Part shown: one piece after another, positions 37,820-47,701 of the stretch
How the letters are laid out: each line of letters begins with the position of its first letter
How positions within the stretch are numbered: the stretch's first letter is position 1
Assembly (NCBI GenBank): GCA_013141455.1
Contig: JABFQW010000006.1
Location: 1-64,000, forward strand
DNA length: 64,000 nt
Reading direction: 5' to 3'
From: Bacteroidales bacterium
Lineage (GTDB): Bacteria > Bacteroidota > Bacteroidia > Bacteroidales > F082
Notes under the pieces: generated by a model
Database searches by the model: none
Seen by the model: the letters and a program-made list of their open reading frames with translations, nothing else
Told to the model about the DNA's origin: nothing
Position numbers and translations under genes: made by a program

Positions 37820-39838
37820 TCATGGCGTTGGGACATATATTTTCGAATCATCGCGATATCCTGAAACATCGTGGTACCAATCGGTAAATAGAGATCCACC
37901 ACTCTCAGCCCATTCAGCAAAATGAAGGTGGGCGGCAATAACTTCTGTTTTCTCGTTCGGATAATCGAAGCGTTCGATGATATTAATTCCCCATGGCAGG
38001 TTATTTTGCGTTTTGTAGTATCTTCCACTTCCGGGAATACTGTTGTCGTGACCTGTACCTAATAAACTCAAATCAGCCAGCGAAGTTGGTGTTTTGTTCG
38101 GAAGATGAACTTCAACACCCCTGAGTTGATTAACAATAATAAAAGGATTATAAGGTGGAACACCCAGTTCGTTCAAAGGTACCGGATTGGTGAATTTTAT
38201 TAAAACGTCCAATGTATCCGGAATAATGAATGGAACATCGGGTGTTGTGTTAACACCTATCGCACTTGAAACCGGAGGTAGCACTTCATACGAATCATCC
38301 CAGGCAATTATCACCGCGTTCGACTGACCTGATTCAGTATTATTACTGTTAAAAGTGATGTAATCATTTGTAATATTGGTTCCGGTGATGCTTTGAATAA
38401 GTGACGAAGCGATGGGCAGTTCAATACCAAAACCATTATGGTAATATGCTCCATGGGCTCGAAGTATAAATTTTGCATCCAATTCCACGACCTGATTGCT
38501 TCCGTTTGTTATCTGATTGAAGTTATAATCAATCACGGCATCATTGAAGTCGTAATCACCACGATAAGGCCACAAATCCTCAAAAGCCAGCGATCCGAAA
38601 TTTCCTTCACTGAAAAACCAGTTATCGAAGGCTTTATCAGGGTCGAATGGATAATCATCGAAATTGTTATTCACTCCATCATCATCATCGTCCTCGCCAA
38701 CATAATCAATAATTGGCAGCACAGAAAGATCAACAGCCTGAATAGGGTTTGCAGTCACAAAAAAAACAGCATCATTGAAATCATGGTCACAACCTGAAGA
38801 ATTACGCCGGATATCTTCGATACCAAGCAATAATCTCTCCCGGCCAGGGTCATATAAAAAAACGGATTGTTGTTTACGATTTGGTTCAGGCGCCGGATTC
38901 AGATTTTTGTCGGAATAAACCATCCAGTATCCGTTAGTAACTTGCCCACCAACCCATCCGTTGGCTATCAATGCCCAGGCGATGGTGGTATTTGCATTAA
39001 ATCGTCCGAGATAAACTTTGTTACCTGACTGCAATCCGCCGCCACTACCTGATAAGGAGGCATTCGGGAAAATGATTGTAACAGAGTCAATATCAGCCGG
39101 TGTTGCCGGAGTATCGCCGGTTGTGTAGGTATAAAATCCAAGAACATTACGGTAAGTAGCACCCTCATGAACGAAAGTCACCCAAACATCACAGGTTTCT
39201 ATCAGGTTCAGGTTGTGATTGTAAACATCGAGTAGGTATTGCGGATGCGAAACCGGAAGCTGAACGCGCTCGGGTAAGGTATTGTTTATGTCTGCCAAAA
39301 AATCAGAAGTAACAGGATCATTCACCGGTTCGAGGTAGTTGGGAACACCATTCGAATTATAGGTACCCAGATATTTAAAAGTAGTGTTCGATTTTAAAAC
39401 CGCAACATGTTTATCTTTTACCGGCACCGATTTACCACCATAAACCACATCGAAGCCAGTTTCGGATAGTTCAACCTCCATGGAGTTTGGCAATCCCAGA
39501 TAGTCGGTTCCGATAAACAATGTTGTATAATAGGCCGGAACCTGATAATTCACTACATATTTCCCCTGTTCGTCAGTTACTCCGCTCACAATCAACTTTC
39601 CACTAAGCTCGGGATCAGCAGTATAAATTGAAAACCTGACATTTTTCAGCGGGTTATCCTGATTATCAAGTGCAGTAATCGAAAAAACAGCAGTCTTGCT
39701 CGTTGACCAGTTAAATGATTCAGGAACATTTAATTGCTCCATTGTCGAAGTGTTGTTGTCTGGCTTGGGATCCTTATTGCAAGAAATGACAACAAGTGCC
39801 ACAATAACGAGATAATGTAACTTGATTAGCGTTTTCAT
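37820..39838 (-). CDS. LruC/DUF4114-domain lipoprotein
   Basis: 672 residues. The lipoprotein signal peptide has its lipobox at VISC (Cys20). An Ig-like segment (45-125) is followed by a DUF4114-type domain (SVFLYDPGRERLLLGIED...CDHDFNDAVF), an acidic thrombospondin-3-like calcium stretch (GEDDDDDGVNNNFDDYPFDP) and a LruC domain (RGDYDFNDAVIDYNF to the end). The protein should be a calcium-binding surface lipoprotein. LruC proteins of Bacteroidota are exported and some are immunogenic; the function is not known. A TAnnTTTG box on the minus strand (39944-39937) is a likely promoter. Confidence 0.88.
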   Translation of the reverse strand: MKTLIKLHYLVIVALVVISCNKDPKPDNNTSTMEQLNVPESFNWSTSKTAVFSITALDNQDNPLKNVRFSIYTADPELSGKLIVSGVTDEQGKYVVNYQVPAYYTTLFIGTDYLGLPNSMEVELSETGFDVVYGGKSVPVKDKHVAVLKSNTTFKYLGTYNSNGVPNYLEPVNDPVTSDFLADINNTLPERVQLPVSHPQYLLDVYNHNLNLIETCDVWVTFVHEGATYRNVLGFYTYTTGDTPATPADIDSVTIIFPNASLSGSGGGLQSGNKVYLGRFNANTTIAWALIANGWVGGQVTNGYWMVYSDKNLNPAPEPNRKQQSVFLYDPGRERLLLGIEDIRRNSSGCDHDFNDAVFFVTANPIQAVDLSVLPIIDYVGEDDDDDGVNNNFDDYPFDPDKAFDNWFFSEGNFGSLAFEDLWPYRGDYDFNDAVIDYNFNQITNGSNQVVELDAKFILRAHGAYYHNGFGIELPIASSLIQSITGTNITNDYITFNSNNTESGQSNAVIIAWDDSYEVLPPVSSAIGVNTTPDVPFIIPDTLDVLIKFTNPVPLNELGVPPYNPFIIVNQLRGVEVHLPNKTPTSLADLSLLGTGHDNSIPGSGRYYKTQNNLPWGINIIERFDYPNEKTEVIAAHLHFAEWAESGGSLFTDWYHDVSGYRDDSKIYVPTP

Positions 39839-39948
39839 GATTTATTATTATATAAAATTAAGCTCCAATAATTGTACCTATCATAACAGGTATTTGATAT
39901 TCAATATTCTATAATCCTTTAAAACAAGCATATTTCCAAAATTAGGAA

Positions 39949-41226
39949 TTAATTGGAATAATGTGATTGTATCAGATTATATCCCACCAATTGATCATAG
40001 GCCGTACCGGGCATTCGGAAATATAGAAATACCGAATATTCATATTGGGTATCCCAAAAATTACCTTCGATCGTACTAACATCTGCCTTTGATTGTCCCT
40101 TTTCGACAATACCATATAAATAATTATAATATCCCTGTTTTAAGAACAGTTTTCCCTCGTAGCCTTTTCTCTCAAAGTTGTATGTCATCAGGCTTTTTTC
40201 ATCGAGGTTCCAATCGTTCAAAGCCCCGATAATATAAATGTTGTCGGGCATAAGTGGTAGTGGATAATCCAGAAAAAAATTCACCCAGGCATAGTCGCCT
40301 TCGATATCTGATTCCTGATCGTCGCGGGCTTTGATTAGTTTTCGTCCAAAAATATCTCTCTCAAAAACATAGTTCGCATTGTTACGTCTTTTTGAAGGCC
40401 ACAGATATACCGAAAAACAGTCTGATTCCTGTCTGATTTCCTTAATGAACTCTGATTGATATTTAAAACTCTTCATGTCGAAGTTCCGAAACTGATTGCC
40501 ACCTTCAAACACAGTGGATTCATCGTATTCATAGGTTACTTTATCGGTATAGGTATAATTGGGTTTTAGTCCGACAACCGCGTTATCCCATCGCCCATTT
40601 TGCTTTATAACCAAATTAAGTGATTGGTTTGGATTGACAAGAAGCGAATTATCAGCATTCACGGTTACGTCAACCTGGTGTTTCGTCTTAATATAATCAG
40701 GATTTTTGGGATATTGTGGAATAGCCGCTGTGATGGTTGCCTTGTCATCAATCACCATAAATCTTCTGTTAAACAAAAGATGTTCAGCATCGTTCCTGGT
40801 GTCGTAAACGATAAGGATATAATTTCCAGAAAGCCGGGGCTGCAGATTTTCGCCAGGGAATGTCAGCGAATAATGTACGTATGGCGTTAAGGTATTCAGC
40901 GAATACTGAAAGTCACGGATCTCATCTTCCTGATACCCGTTTATGTATTCAATCGGTTGTAAATCTGATTGTTTCCAATCGTAAGTACAATGCACAATGG
41001 TATAATTATACACGCTGTTTGCATTACCAAGTATGTCAAAAGAAAGGTTCAATGTGTTGTTACCATTGAGGTGAAGTATCGGATCCTGAAGCGGTTCATC
41101 CGTTGGGCTAAATAATACTGTCTGCACAAAATCCTTATAAACCTTATCGTTTAACTCGTAAAAGGGCGCTGCCTGAATGGTTAAAAAAATAAGGTTCGAT
41201 AGTATAATCAGGATTAACTTTTTCAT
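39949..41226 (-). CDS. Type IX secretion system plug-domain protein (DUF5103)
   Basis: 425 residues from the ATG at 41226 (MKKLILIILSNLIFLTIQAA signal peptide), preferred over an upstream in-frame ATG. The DUF5103/plug domain is recognisable (VQTVLFSPTDEPLQDPILHLNGNNTLNLSFDIL, TIVHCTYDWKQSDLQ, YVHYSLTFPGENLQPRLSGNYILIVYD). Family members close the SprA/Sov translocon of T9SS from the periplasmic side. This fits the T9SS cargo proteins elsewhere in the window. A minus-strand TATTTTTG box (41294-41287) may be the promoter. Confidence 0.85.
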   Translation of the reverse strand: MKKLILIILSNLIFLTIQAAPFYELNDKVYKDFVQTVLFSPTDEPLQDPILHLNGNNTLNLSFDILGNANSVYNYTIVHCTYDWKQSDLQPIEYINGYQEDEIRDFQYSLNTLTPYVHYSLTFPGENLQPRLSGNYILIVYDTRNDAEHLLFNRRFMVIDDKATITAAIPQYPKNPDYIKTKHQVDVTVNADNSLLVNPNQSLNLVIKQNGRWDNAVVGLKPNYTYTDKVTYEYDESTVFEGGNQFRNFDMKSFKYQSEFIKEIRQESDCFSVYLWPSKRRNNANYVFERDIFGRKLIKARDDQESDIEGDYAWVNFFLDYPLPLMPDNIYIIGALNDWNLDEKSLMTYNFERKGYEGKLFLKQGYYNYLYGIVEKGQSKADVSTIEGNFWDTQYEYSVFLYFRMPGTAYDQLVGYNLIQSHYSN

Positions 41227-41535
41227 ATTTGGCATCATTTCAGTCATTTGAAAAATTCACGGACAGTTTTAAAAGCATTATATCAACAAAAATAGTGATT
41301 AGTTAGCCAATATCACCAATATTTCGGGTATTAACCCAATTTTAATAGTATTGCTTGCTGAACTGTTAAACACAAATTCGCTTCAAATACATGAACAACA
41401 TATCCCGGGTTTTATTTTCCGAACAATTTATCGCTTTATATGTCAACAAAAATTATTTTTGCATACTTTTAGAAACTGGCGATTGCAGTTTCGCATCAGT
41501 AAATTTAACGAACCAATAGCAACTATTGGACCTGA

Positions 41536-41543
41536 TATTTTTG
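41536..41543 (+). promoter_or_regulatory. -7 box before nqrF
   Basis: TATTTTTG fits TAnnTTTG and lies 16 nt before the ATG at 41560. Confidence 0.5.
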
Positions 41544-41559
41544 TAATACCATCATACAT

Positions 41560-42801
41560 ATGACATTTTTCAATTTTGGAGTAGCCGTGCTTATTCTGCT
41601 TGCAATCGTATTGGGCACAGTTACGATACTCTATTTTATGAAGCCCTGGCTGCTACACCGAAAAGTAAAGATATCGATCAACCGGTTAGTTGAACTTGAG
41701 GTTGCTTCCGGTTCAAGTTTACTCAGAACATTGGCCGACGAGAAAATATTTCTGTCGTCGAGTTGTGGTGGAAATGGCATTTGTGGTCTTTGTCAATGCA
41801 AAGTGATTCATGGCGGTGGAAAATTGTCGCATATCGAAACAAATGTCTTTACCAAGGAAGAAATAGCTGACAACTGGCGATTGGGTTGTCAGGTGAGGGT
41901 ACATGAAAACTTAAGCATTGAATTACCGCAAGAAATTTTCGGAATCAGACCATGGGATTGTGAAGTAGTTTCGAACAGAAATGTTTCCACTTTTATTAAA
42001 GAATTGGTATTGAAACTCCCGGATGGAAAAGCAATGAATTTTAAATCAGGTAGTTATATTCAATTAACCACGCCACCGGTTGAAATAGATTTCGCAAGGG
42101 ATATTGAAATCGATCAAGCATACCGCGATGAATGGGACAGGCTTGACCTCTGGTCATTGAAAATGAAAAATACATCCAAAAAAGTCAAACCGTATTCGCT
42201 GGCAAATCCACCTTCCGATAATACTATCGTGATGCTTAACGCGAGAATTTCAACACCTCCACATGATAGCAAAACCGGGCAATTCATGCATATAAACCCG
42301 GGCGTTAGTTCATCGTACATTTTCGCATGTAAACCAGGCGACAAGGTAACATTATCAGGTCCTTATGGCGATTTTCATATCAAACCCACCCCGAATGAAA
42401 TGATGTTCATTGGTGGAGGAGCCGGAATGGCTCCCATGCGTTCACATTTGTTTCATTTGTTTCACACCGAAAAAACTAATCGTAAAACAACATTCTGGTA
42501 TGGTGGAAGGTCATTGAAAGAATTATTTTACACCGGTGATTTCGAGAAAATTCAGCAGGATTTTCCAAATTTCACCTTCAATACTGCACTTTCAGAACCT
42601 CGTCACGAAGACAATTGGAAGGGTTATACCGGATTTATTCATCAGGTGATACTCGATAATTATCTGAAACAACATTCTGATCCACAATCGATTGAATATT
42701 ATTTATGCGGACCTCCGATGATGAATAAGGCTGTATTGGAAATGCTTTCAATGTTGGGCGTGCCTATGAGTATGATCGCTTTCGATGACTTCGGATCTTA
42801 A
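41560..42801 (+). CDS. nqrF: NADH:ubiquinone reductase (Na+-translocating) subunit F-like protein
   Basis: 413 residues: N-terminal membrane helix (7-28), 2Fe-2S ferredoxin domain with Cys69, Cys75, Cys78 and Cys110, then the FAD domain (PYSLAN at 211-216) and an NADH-binding domain (GGGAGMAPMRSH, YYLCGPPMM). It feeds NADH electrons into the Na+-NQR pump. nqrA-E are not adjacent, so this copy is separated from the rest of the complex or serves another reductase. The residue before PYS is Lys210 where the usual flavin-binding motif has Arg (RxYS). apbE follows after 67 bp. Confidence 0.88.
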   Translation: MTFFNFGVAVLILLAIVLGTVTILYFMKPWLLHRKVKISINRLVELEVASGSSLLRTLADEKIFLSSSCGGNGICGLCQCKVIHGGGKLSHIETNVFTKEEIADNWRLGCQVRVHENLSIELPQEIFGIRPWDCEVVSNRNVSTFIKELVLKLPDGKAMNFKSGSYIQLTTPPVEIDFARDIEIDQAYRDEWDRLDLWSLKMKNTSKKVKPYSLANPPSDNTIVMLNARISTPPHDSKTGQFMHINPGVSSSYIFACKPGDKVTLSGPYGDFHIKPTPNEMMFIGGGAGMAPMRSHLFHLFHTEKTNRKTTFWYGGRSLKELFYTGDFEKIQQDFPNFTFNTALSEPRHEDNWKGYTGFIHQVILDNYLKQHSDPQSIEYYLCGPPMMNKAVLEMLSMLGVPMSMIAFDDFGS

Positions 42802-42868
42802 TATATTGGTTTATCCCAAACACCTGATATTGGCTTACTTTAGATTCCCATTATCGAAAAAATAAAGT

Positions 42869-43873
42869 ATGAAATTCATAGCGATCATTCTTGCAATGCT
42901 GTTTGACTTACTGGTTTCCGCCAAAATTCATTGCCAGACACCCAAAATATTCCTGACCGGTGAAACGCAGGGAACTTATTATGCGATTACCTATTTTGAT
43001 AAAAAAAACCGCGATATGCAGGATGAGGTCGATTCCATATTCAGGTTAGTCGATAATTCAGTGTCGCAGTGGAATGCCAACTCTTTGATTAACAGAATAA
43101 ATAATAATGAGACGAATGTATTTCCGGATGAATTTTTTATCAATAATTTCAAACTGGCGATGGAAGTATCGGATAATACCGATGGTTATTTCGATATCAC
43201 AATCGGGCCATTGGTCAGTTTGTGGGGTTTCGGATTAAAAAAACGGATACATGTCACACCCGAAATGGTTGTCGAAAAAAGTAAATTAGTCGATTACTGT
43301 AAAGTGCAACTCTTAAATGGTAAAATTATCAAAGAAGATACTGCGATGCGTATCGATTTCAACGCGATTGCCCAGGGTTATACTGTTGATGTGTTAGCAT
43401 CCATGCTGATGAAAGCGGGTATCGACCGGTTTATCATCGATGTTGGTGGTGAAATATACGCGAACAGGACGAAACCTGACGGTTCACGCTGGTCGGTGGG
43501 GATCGAACAGCCCTCGGTTGATAAAGAATCACAACGGAATATTCAGCAACGCGTACGGCTTAAAAATAAGGGCTTGGCAACTTCGGGCAGTTACCGAAAT
43601 TATTTCGAAGAAAATGGCAAGCGATTTGCTCATGTTATTGATCCGAAAACAGGCTATCCTGTAAATCATAATCTATTGAGTGTAACGGTATTGGCTGATA
43701 ATACCGCTGTAGCCGATGCGTATTGTACGGCTTTTTTGGCGATGGGCATCGAAAAATCGCTCCGGGTTATTGAGAAGGTTCACGGCCTGGAAGCCTTATT
43801 TATTTCGGGAAAGGATAGCACTGATTTTGAAATCTTTGTAACCAAAGGATTTCGCAAAATAATGGTTGAATAG
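42869..43873 (+). CDS. apbE: FAD:protein FMN transferase ApbE
   Basis: 334 residues with an N-terminal signal peptide (MKFIAIILAMLFDLLVSAKIHC). Family segments are visible: GTYYAITYF, VDNSVSQWNANSLINRINNNE, DGYFDITIGPLVSLWGFG, DFNAIAQGYTVDVLA, IDVGGEIYANRTKPDGSRWSVGIE and AHVIDPKTGYPV. The enzyme attaches FMN to threonine of NqrB/NqrC- and RnfG-type subunits. Its place next to nqrF fits that pathway and suggests a common transcript. Confidence 0.92.
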   Translation: MKFIAIILAMLFDLLVSAKIHCQTPKIFLTGETQGTYYAITYFDKKNRDMQDEVDSIFRLVDNSVSQWNANSLINRINNNETNVFPDEFFINNFKLAMEVSDNTDGYFDITIGPLVSLWGFGLKKRIHVTPEMVVEKSKLVDYCKVQLLNGKIIKEDTAMRIDFNAIAQGYTVDVLASMLMKAGIDRFIIDVGGEIYANRTKPDGSRWSVGIEQPSVDKESQRNIQQRVRLKNKGLATSGSYRNYFEENGKRFAHVIDPKTGYPVNHNLLSVTVLADNTAVADAYCTAFLAMGIEKSLRVIEKVHGLEALFISGKDSTDFEIFVTKGFRKIMVE

Positions 43874-43887
43874 TCTTCAGGCGTTTT

Positions 43888-44103
43888 AGAAACTGTCTAA
43901 AAATGTTAAAATGAAATTATTAATGATAAAAACTCGTATTTCTGTCACATTGTGCAGCCTGTCTCGGCAACAAGACGAGGAAGTCGAAATGCTCTTTTTT
44001 AATATTATAAACGAGTTTTTTATTTGTTTGGTCGGCTTCGACTGCGCTCAGCCTGACATTTGAGTATAACACTCAACTTAACTTAAAATTTTAGACAGTT
44101 TCT
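43888..44103. mobile_element. MITE-like element with 15-bp terminal inverted repeats
   Basis: 216 bp bounded by perfect inverted ends AGAAACTGTCTAAAA (43888-43902) and TTTTAGACAGTTTCT (44089-44103), with no coding capacity. The interior holds two GC-rich Bacteroidota palindromic motifs (GCCTGTCTCGG... and GGCTTCGACTGCGCTCAGCC). A target duplication is not clear. Confidence 0.7.
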
Positions 44104-44179
44104 TATTGCAGATACCAATAATTATTCGTTTTCCGGCTTATAAATTGTCGAAATATTTCAATTTCAACATTGATTTTCA

Positions 44180-44187
44180 TACTTTTG
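44180..44187 (+). promoter_or_regulatory. -7 box before the C25 peptidase
   Basis: TACTTTTG fits TAnnTTTG, 18 nt before the ATG at 44206. It lies downstream of the MITE-like element. Confidence 0.5.
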
Positions 44188-44205
44188 GACAATAATTTAT
44201 AATCG

Positions 44206-47200
44206 ATGAAAAAGACATTTATTTTAAGCTTTTTAGTATCTCTTGCGATTTATTCCATTGCCGGTACAATTGAAAAAACCTATTATTTCGCAAGTCCGCA
44301 AATTGTTCAGCATGGTGAATATCAACTTGTTAAATTTGATAATACCATGAATTCGGGCCTACTTGGCCAACCTACCTTCCCGTATCAATCGGTAAGCCTT
44401 TTGGTTCCTCCCGGAGAAATCGCAAGTTCGGTTGAAATCATTTGTGAAGGTGAAAAAATATTAGATGGCGTCTTCAACCTTTATCCATACCAGCCTTCAA
44501 GGCCGTTGTCGGATGAAAGTAAACCTGCTTTCCAAAAAAATAATGCTGTTTATCAGTCAACAGAAGCAATCCCGCTAAGCATGACAGGAAACCTCAGCAC
44601 CTCGTTCATGAACGGGTTCGGGTTCGCTTTTTCTACTTTTACACCGGTCAGATTTATCCCATCAGAAGGAAAACTAAGTTATTACAGCAAAATCACCGTC
44701 CGCCTCACTACCATGCCCGATAAAAGCGCTGAAGCTGCCTTGAAAAACCTGCAAAGCTCTGTCTGGACCATGGAAAAAGTAAAGAGTCTGGCTCAAAATC
44801 AATCTGATATTGAAGCCTATAGCCAAAAAACAAACAGGACATCAACTGCTTATGATATGCTCATCATCACCACTGAAGCCTATATGAATAGCTTCACCGG
44901 TTTGATCGATATGTATTTACACAGGGGCATTAAAACACAGCTTGTTACAAAGGAAACAATTAATTTTGAAGGTACCGGAGCCGATACACAGGAGAAAATC
45001 AGAAACTATATCATTCAGGAATATCAAACCAATGGCGTTGAATTTGTGCTGTTGGGCGGTGATGTTGAATTGATACCCTATCGCGGTTTTTACGACTATG
45101 TGGTATCAGGCAGCGGTTATGAAGATTATGGAATTCCTGCCGATTTATATTACTCGGCTTTGGATGGCAACTGGAACACCGACAACGACAACAAATGGGG
45201 CGAAGCCGATGAAGACGATTTATTGCCTGAGATTGCTGTTGCCCGGTTTCCATTCAGTAATGTAGCCGAGCTTGCCAGTATGATTCACAAAAGCGATTTT
45301 TATCAGAACCAACCCGTGTTGGGAGAATTAACTAGTCCGCTGTTGGCCGGTGAATATCTGTATTCAGGCCCGGATACCTGGGGAAGTGATTACCTCGAAC
45401 TGCTTGTTGGTGAGCGAAGTGACAATGGTTATACCACCTTCGGCATTCCGGAAAGCGATAATATTCAAACAATGTATGAAGAGGAAACACCGTGGTCGGG
45501 CCAGGATTTAATCAATGCAATTAATCAGGGGAAACAGTTCGTCCATCATGTGGGCCATGCAAGCCAGACATATGTGGCCTACCTTTCGAATTCCGATATT
45601 ACGAATGCCAATTTCTCCGGCGCCAATGGTGTTGATCATAACTATACTTTTCTTCAGACACATGGTTGCGATTGTGGTGCATTCGATTATGGTGATTGCA
45701 TTCTCGAGAAGATGGTTACAATCGATAATTTTGCTGCCGCTGTAATCGGAAACTCGCGTTATGGATGGTTTAACGAAGGCCAGACTGAAGGTCCGGCAGC
45801 CCACCTACACCGCGAAATGGTTGATGCCATGTATCATCATCAAATCAATTTTCTGGGAAAAGCGATGGTCGAAAGTAAAATACAAACAGCACCCTGGGTC
45901 GAAGCTGCTGGTCAATGGGAAGAAGGCGCCTTACGCTGGAATTTTTACGATTTAAACATACTTGGCGATCCGGCACTGAGCGTTTGGACAGCCGAACCCA
46001 TCAGCCTTGAAGTAGGTTATCTGCCCGAAATTGCGATCGGGACTCCTTCGACCAACGTTCATGTAAGTAGCAATGGCGAACCTATGGCTAATTTTAATTG
46101 CAGCATCTTATTGAACAACAACATCATAGCACAGGGATTCACGGATGTTAACGGCGATGTTGTTTTGCAGTTCGATCCGTTGGTTCTTGAAGTTTGCACT
46201 GCATCACTGCAAGTGGTTGGTTACAATAGTTTACCGGTTTATCACGATATTTCTTTCATTCCTGACGATGGTCCTTATCTTGTGTATGAATCGCATATCA
46301 ATAACGATTCAGATGGAAACAACGATGGGTTTGTCGATTACGGAGAAACCATTGGATTATGTATGCTAATTACCAATGTTGGAACTGCATCTGCCTCGAA
46401 TATTACGGCAACACTCTCAAGCACTGATACTGAAGTTGTTATTACAGATGGCACCGAATATCTTCCCGAACTTGGACCCGGTGTAACCGTATCCCTTACC
46501 AATGCTTTTTGGGCTGATTTTTCGGCTTCGATTGCCGATCAACATATTGTAAACTTCACATTAACATGTACTGATGGTACAGATACCTGGATAAGTAATT
46601 TCTCAGTTACAGTTCATGCACCACAATTGTCTATCGGGCAATTTGTTATTGACGATTCAGGAAGTGGTAATGGAAATGGAATGCTCGATCCGGGTGAGAC
46701 AGTAATCCTTAATATTCCATGCTCAAATTCAGGGAGCAGCGCAGGTTTTGATGCAGCCGCGTTATTAACCGAAACAGATCCAAACATCAGCATCACTTCG
46801 GGTCAGTTTCCATTAGAAACCCTCGTGGCAGGTGAAACCAAAACAGCAAGTTATGAGATTCTTGTGGCTGCTGATGCAACAGTCGGAACACCGGCGGCCA
46901 TGGAGTTGCAACTCTCCTGCACGGGCTATCAGGTTCAGGAATCGATATATACTACCATTGGATTGATGATCGAAGATTTTGAAACAGGTGATTTCAGTGC
47001 TTTCGAATGGCATCATGAAGGTGACGCAAACTGGATGATCACTGATATAAATCCGTTTGAAGGCGTTTATAGCGCTAAATCCGGCAGCATTTCGGATACC
47101 CAGCAATCGAAACTTTGGGTAAGTTTAATTGCCGTTGGTGACGATGTAATAGCTTTCCAGCGAAAAGTTTCATCGGAAAGCAACTATGATTTTCTACGAT

Positions 47201-47643
47201 TTTACATGGATGATGTGAAGCTTGGTGAATGGAGCGGTGAAGCAGATTGGGAGCAGGTTTCGTATCCTGTTACAGAAGGTCAGCATAACTTGCTCTGGGC
47301 TTATGAAAAAGATTACAGCATGGCAAATGGAAGCGATTGTGCCTGGATAGATGAAATTTATTTCCCGACCACTACCATGGTAATTGGTGTTAAGGAAAGT
47401 TTAACCGCTACAAATCCAAGCATTTATCCAAACCCAAACCAGGGACAGTTTACTGTTAATCTTGGTAATCAGGCCAAAATAAATGACATCACCATTTACA
47501 ATTCGGTTGGATTGCCTGTGTATTCGATAAAAACCGCTGATCAGATATTGAAGCTCGAACTTACAAGTTTGCCATCCGGAATGTATCTGCTCAGGAATAA
47601 TGCTGACGGTAATATTTCATATAATAAGTTTGTCGTAAGATAG
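44206..47643 (+). CDS. Peptidase family C25 (gingipain-like) with T9SS sorting domain
   Basis: 1145 residues. After a signal peptide (MKKTFILSFLVSLAIYSIAG) comes a C25-type propeptide (to about 200), then the caspase-like catalytic domain. YDMLIITTEAY opens it, LLGGDVELIPYR and RFPFSN follow, His451 lies in VHHVGHAS and Cys488 in THGCDCGAFD, matching the His/Cys dyad of gingipains. The region after about 590 has Ig-like or immunoreactive repeats with acidic DGNNDGFVDYGE and GSGNGNGMLDPGE linkers, then a jelly-roll-like segment. A type A T9SS tail (SIYPNPNQGQFTVNL... to FVVR) closes the protein. It is a predicted secreted cysteine protease; specificity unknown. Confidence 0.93.
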   Translation: MKKTFILSFLVSLAIYSIAGTIEKTYYFASPQIVQHGEYQLVKFDNTMNSGLLGQPTFPYQSVSLLVPPGEIASSVEIICEGEKILDGVFNLYPYQPSRPLSDESKPAFQKNNAVYQSTEAIPLSMTGNLSTSFMNGFGFAFSTFTPVRFIPSEGKLSYYSKITVRLTTMPDKSAEAALKNLQSSVWTMEKVKSLAQNQSDIEAYSQKTNRTSTAYDMLIITTEAYMNSFTGLIDMYLHRGIKTQLVTKETINFEGTGADTQEKIRNYIIQEYQTNGVEFVLLGGDVELIPYRGFYDYVVSGSGYEDYGIPADLYYSALDGNWNTDNDNKWGEADEDDLLPEIAVARFPFSNVAELASMIHKSDFYQNQPVLGELTSPLLAGEYLYSGPDTWGSDYLELLVGERSDNGYTTFGIPESDNIQTMYEEETPWSGQDLINAINQGKQFVHHVGHASQTYVAYLSNSDITNANFSGANGVDHNYTFLQTHGCDCGAFDYGDCILEKMVTIDNFAAAVIGNSRYGWFNEGQTEGPAAHLHREMVDAMYHHQINFLGKAMVESKIQTAPWVEAAGQWEEGALRWNFYDLNILGDPALSVWTAEPISLEVGYLPEIAIGTPSTNVHVSSNGEPMANFNCSILLNNNIIAQGFTDVNGDVVLQFDPLVLEVCTASLQVVGYNSLPVYHDISFIPDDGPYLVYESHINNDSDGNNDGFVDYGETIGLCMLITNVGTASASNITATLSSTDTEVVITDGTEYLPELGPGVTVSLTNAFWADFSASIADQHIVNFTLTCTDGTDTWISNFSVTVHAPQLSIGQFVIDDSGSGNGNGMLDPGETVILNIPCSNSGSSAGFDAAALLTETDPNISITSGQFPLETLVAGETKTASYEILVAADATVGTPAAMELQLSCTGYQVQESIYTTIGLMIEDFETGDFSAFEWHHEGDANWMITDINPFEGVYSAKSGSISDTQQSKLWVSLIAVGDDVIAFQRKVSSESNYDFLRFYMDDVKLGEWSGEADWEQVSYPVTEGQHNLLWAYEKDYSMANGSDCAWIDEIYFPTTTMVIGVKESLTATNPSIYPNPNQGQFTVNLGNQAKINDITIYNSVGLPVYSIKTADQILKLELTSLPSGMYLLRNNADGNISYNKFVVR

Positions 47644-47701
47644 GGTTGGTCATCGATGAATTAGACTCAAAGTTTTTAAAACAGTTTTAAAACAAAACAA
47701 A

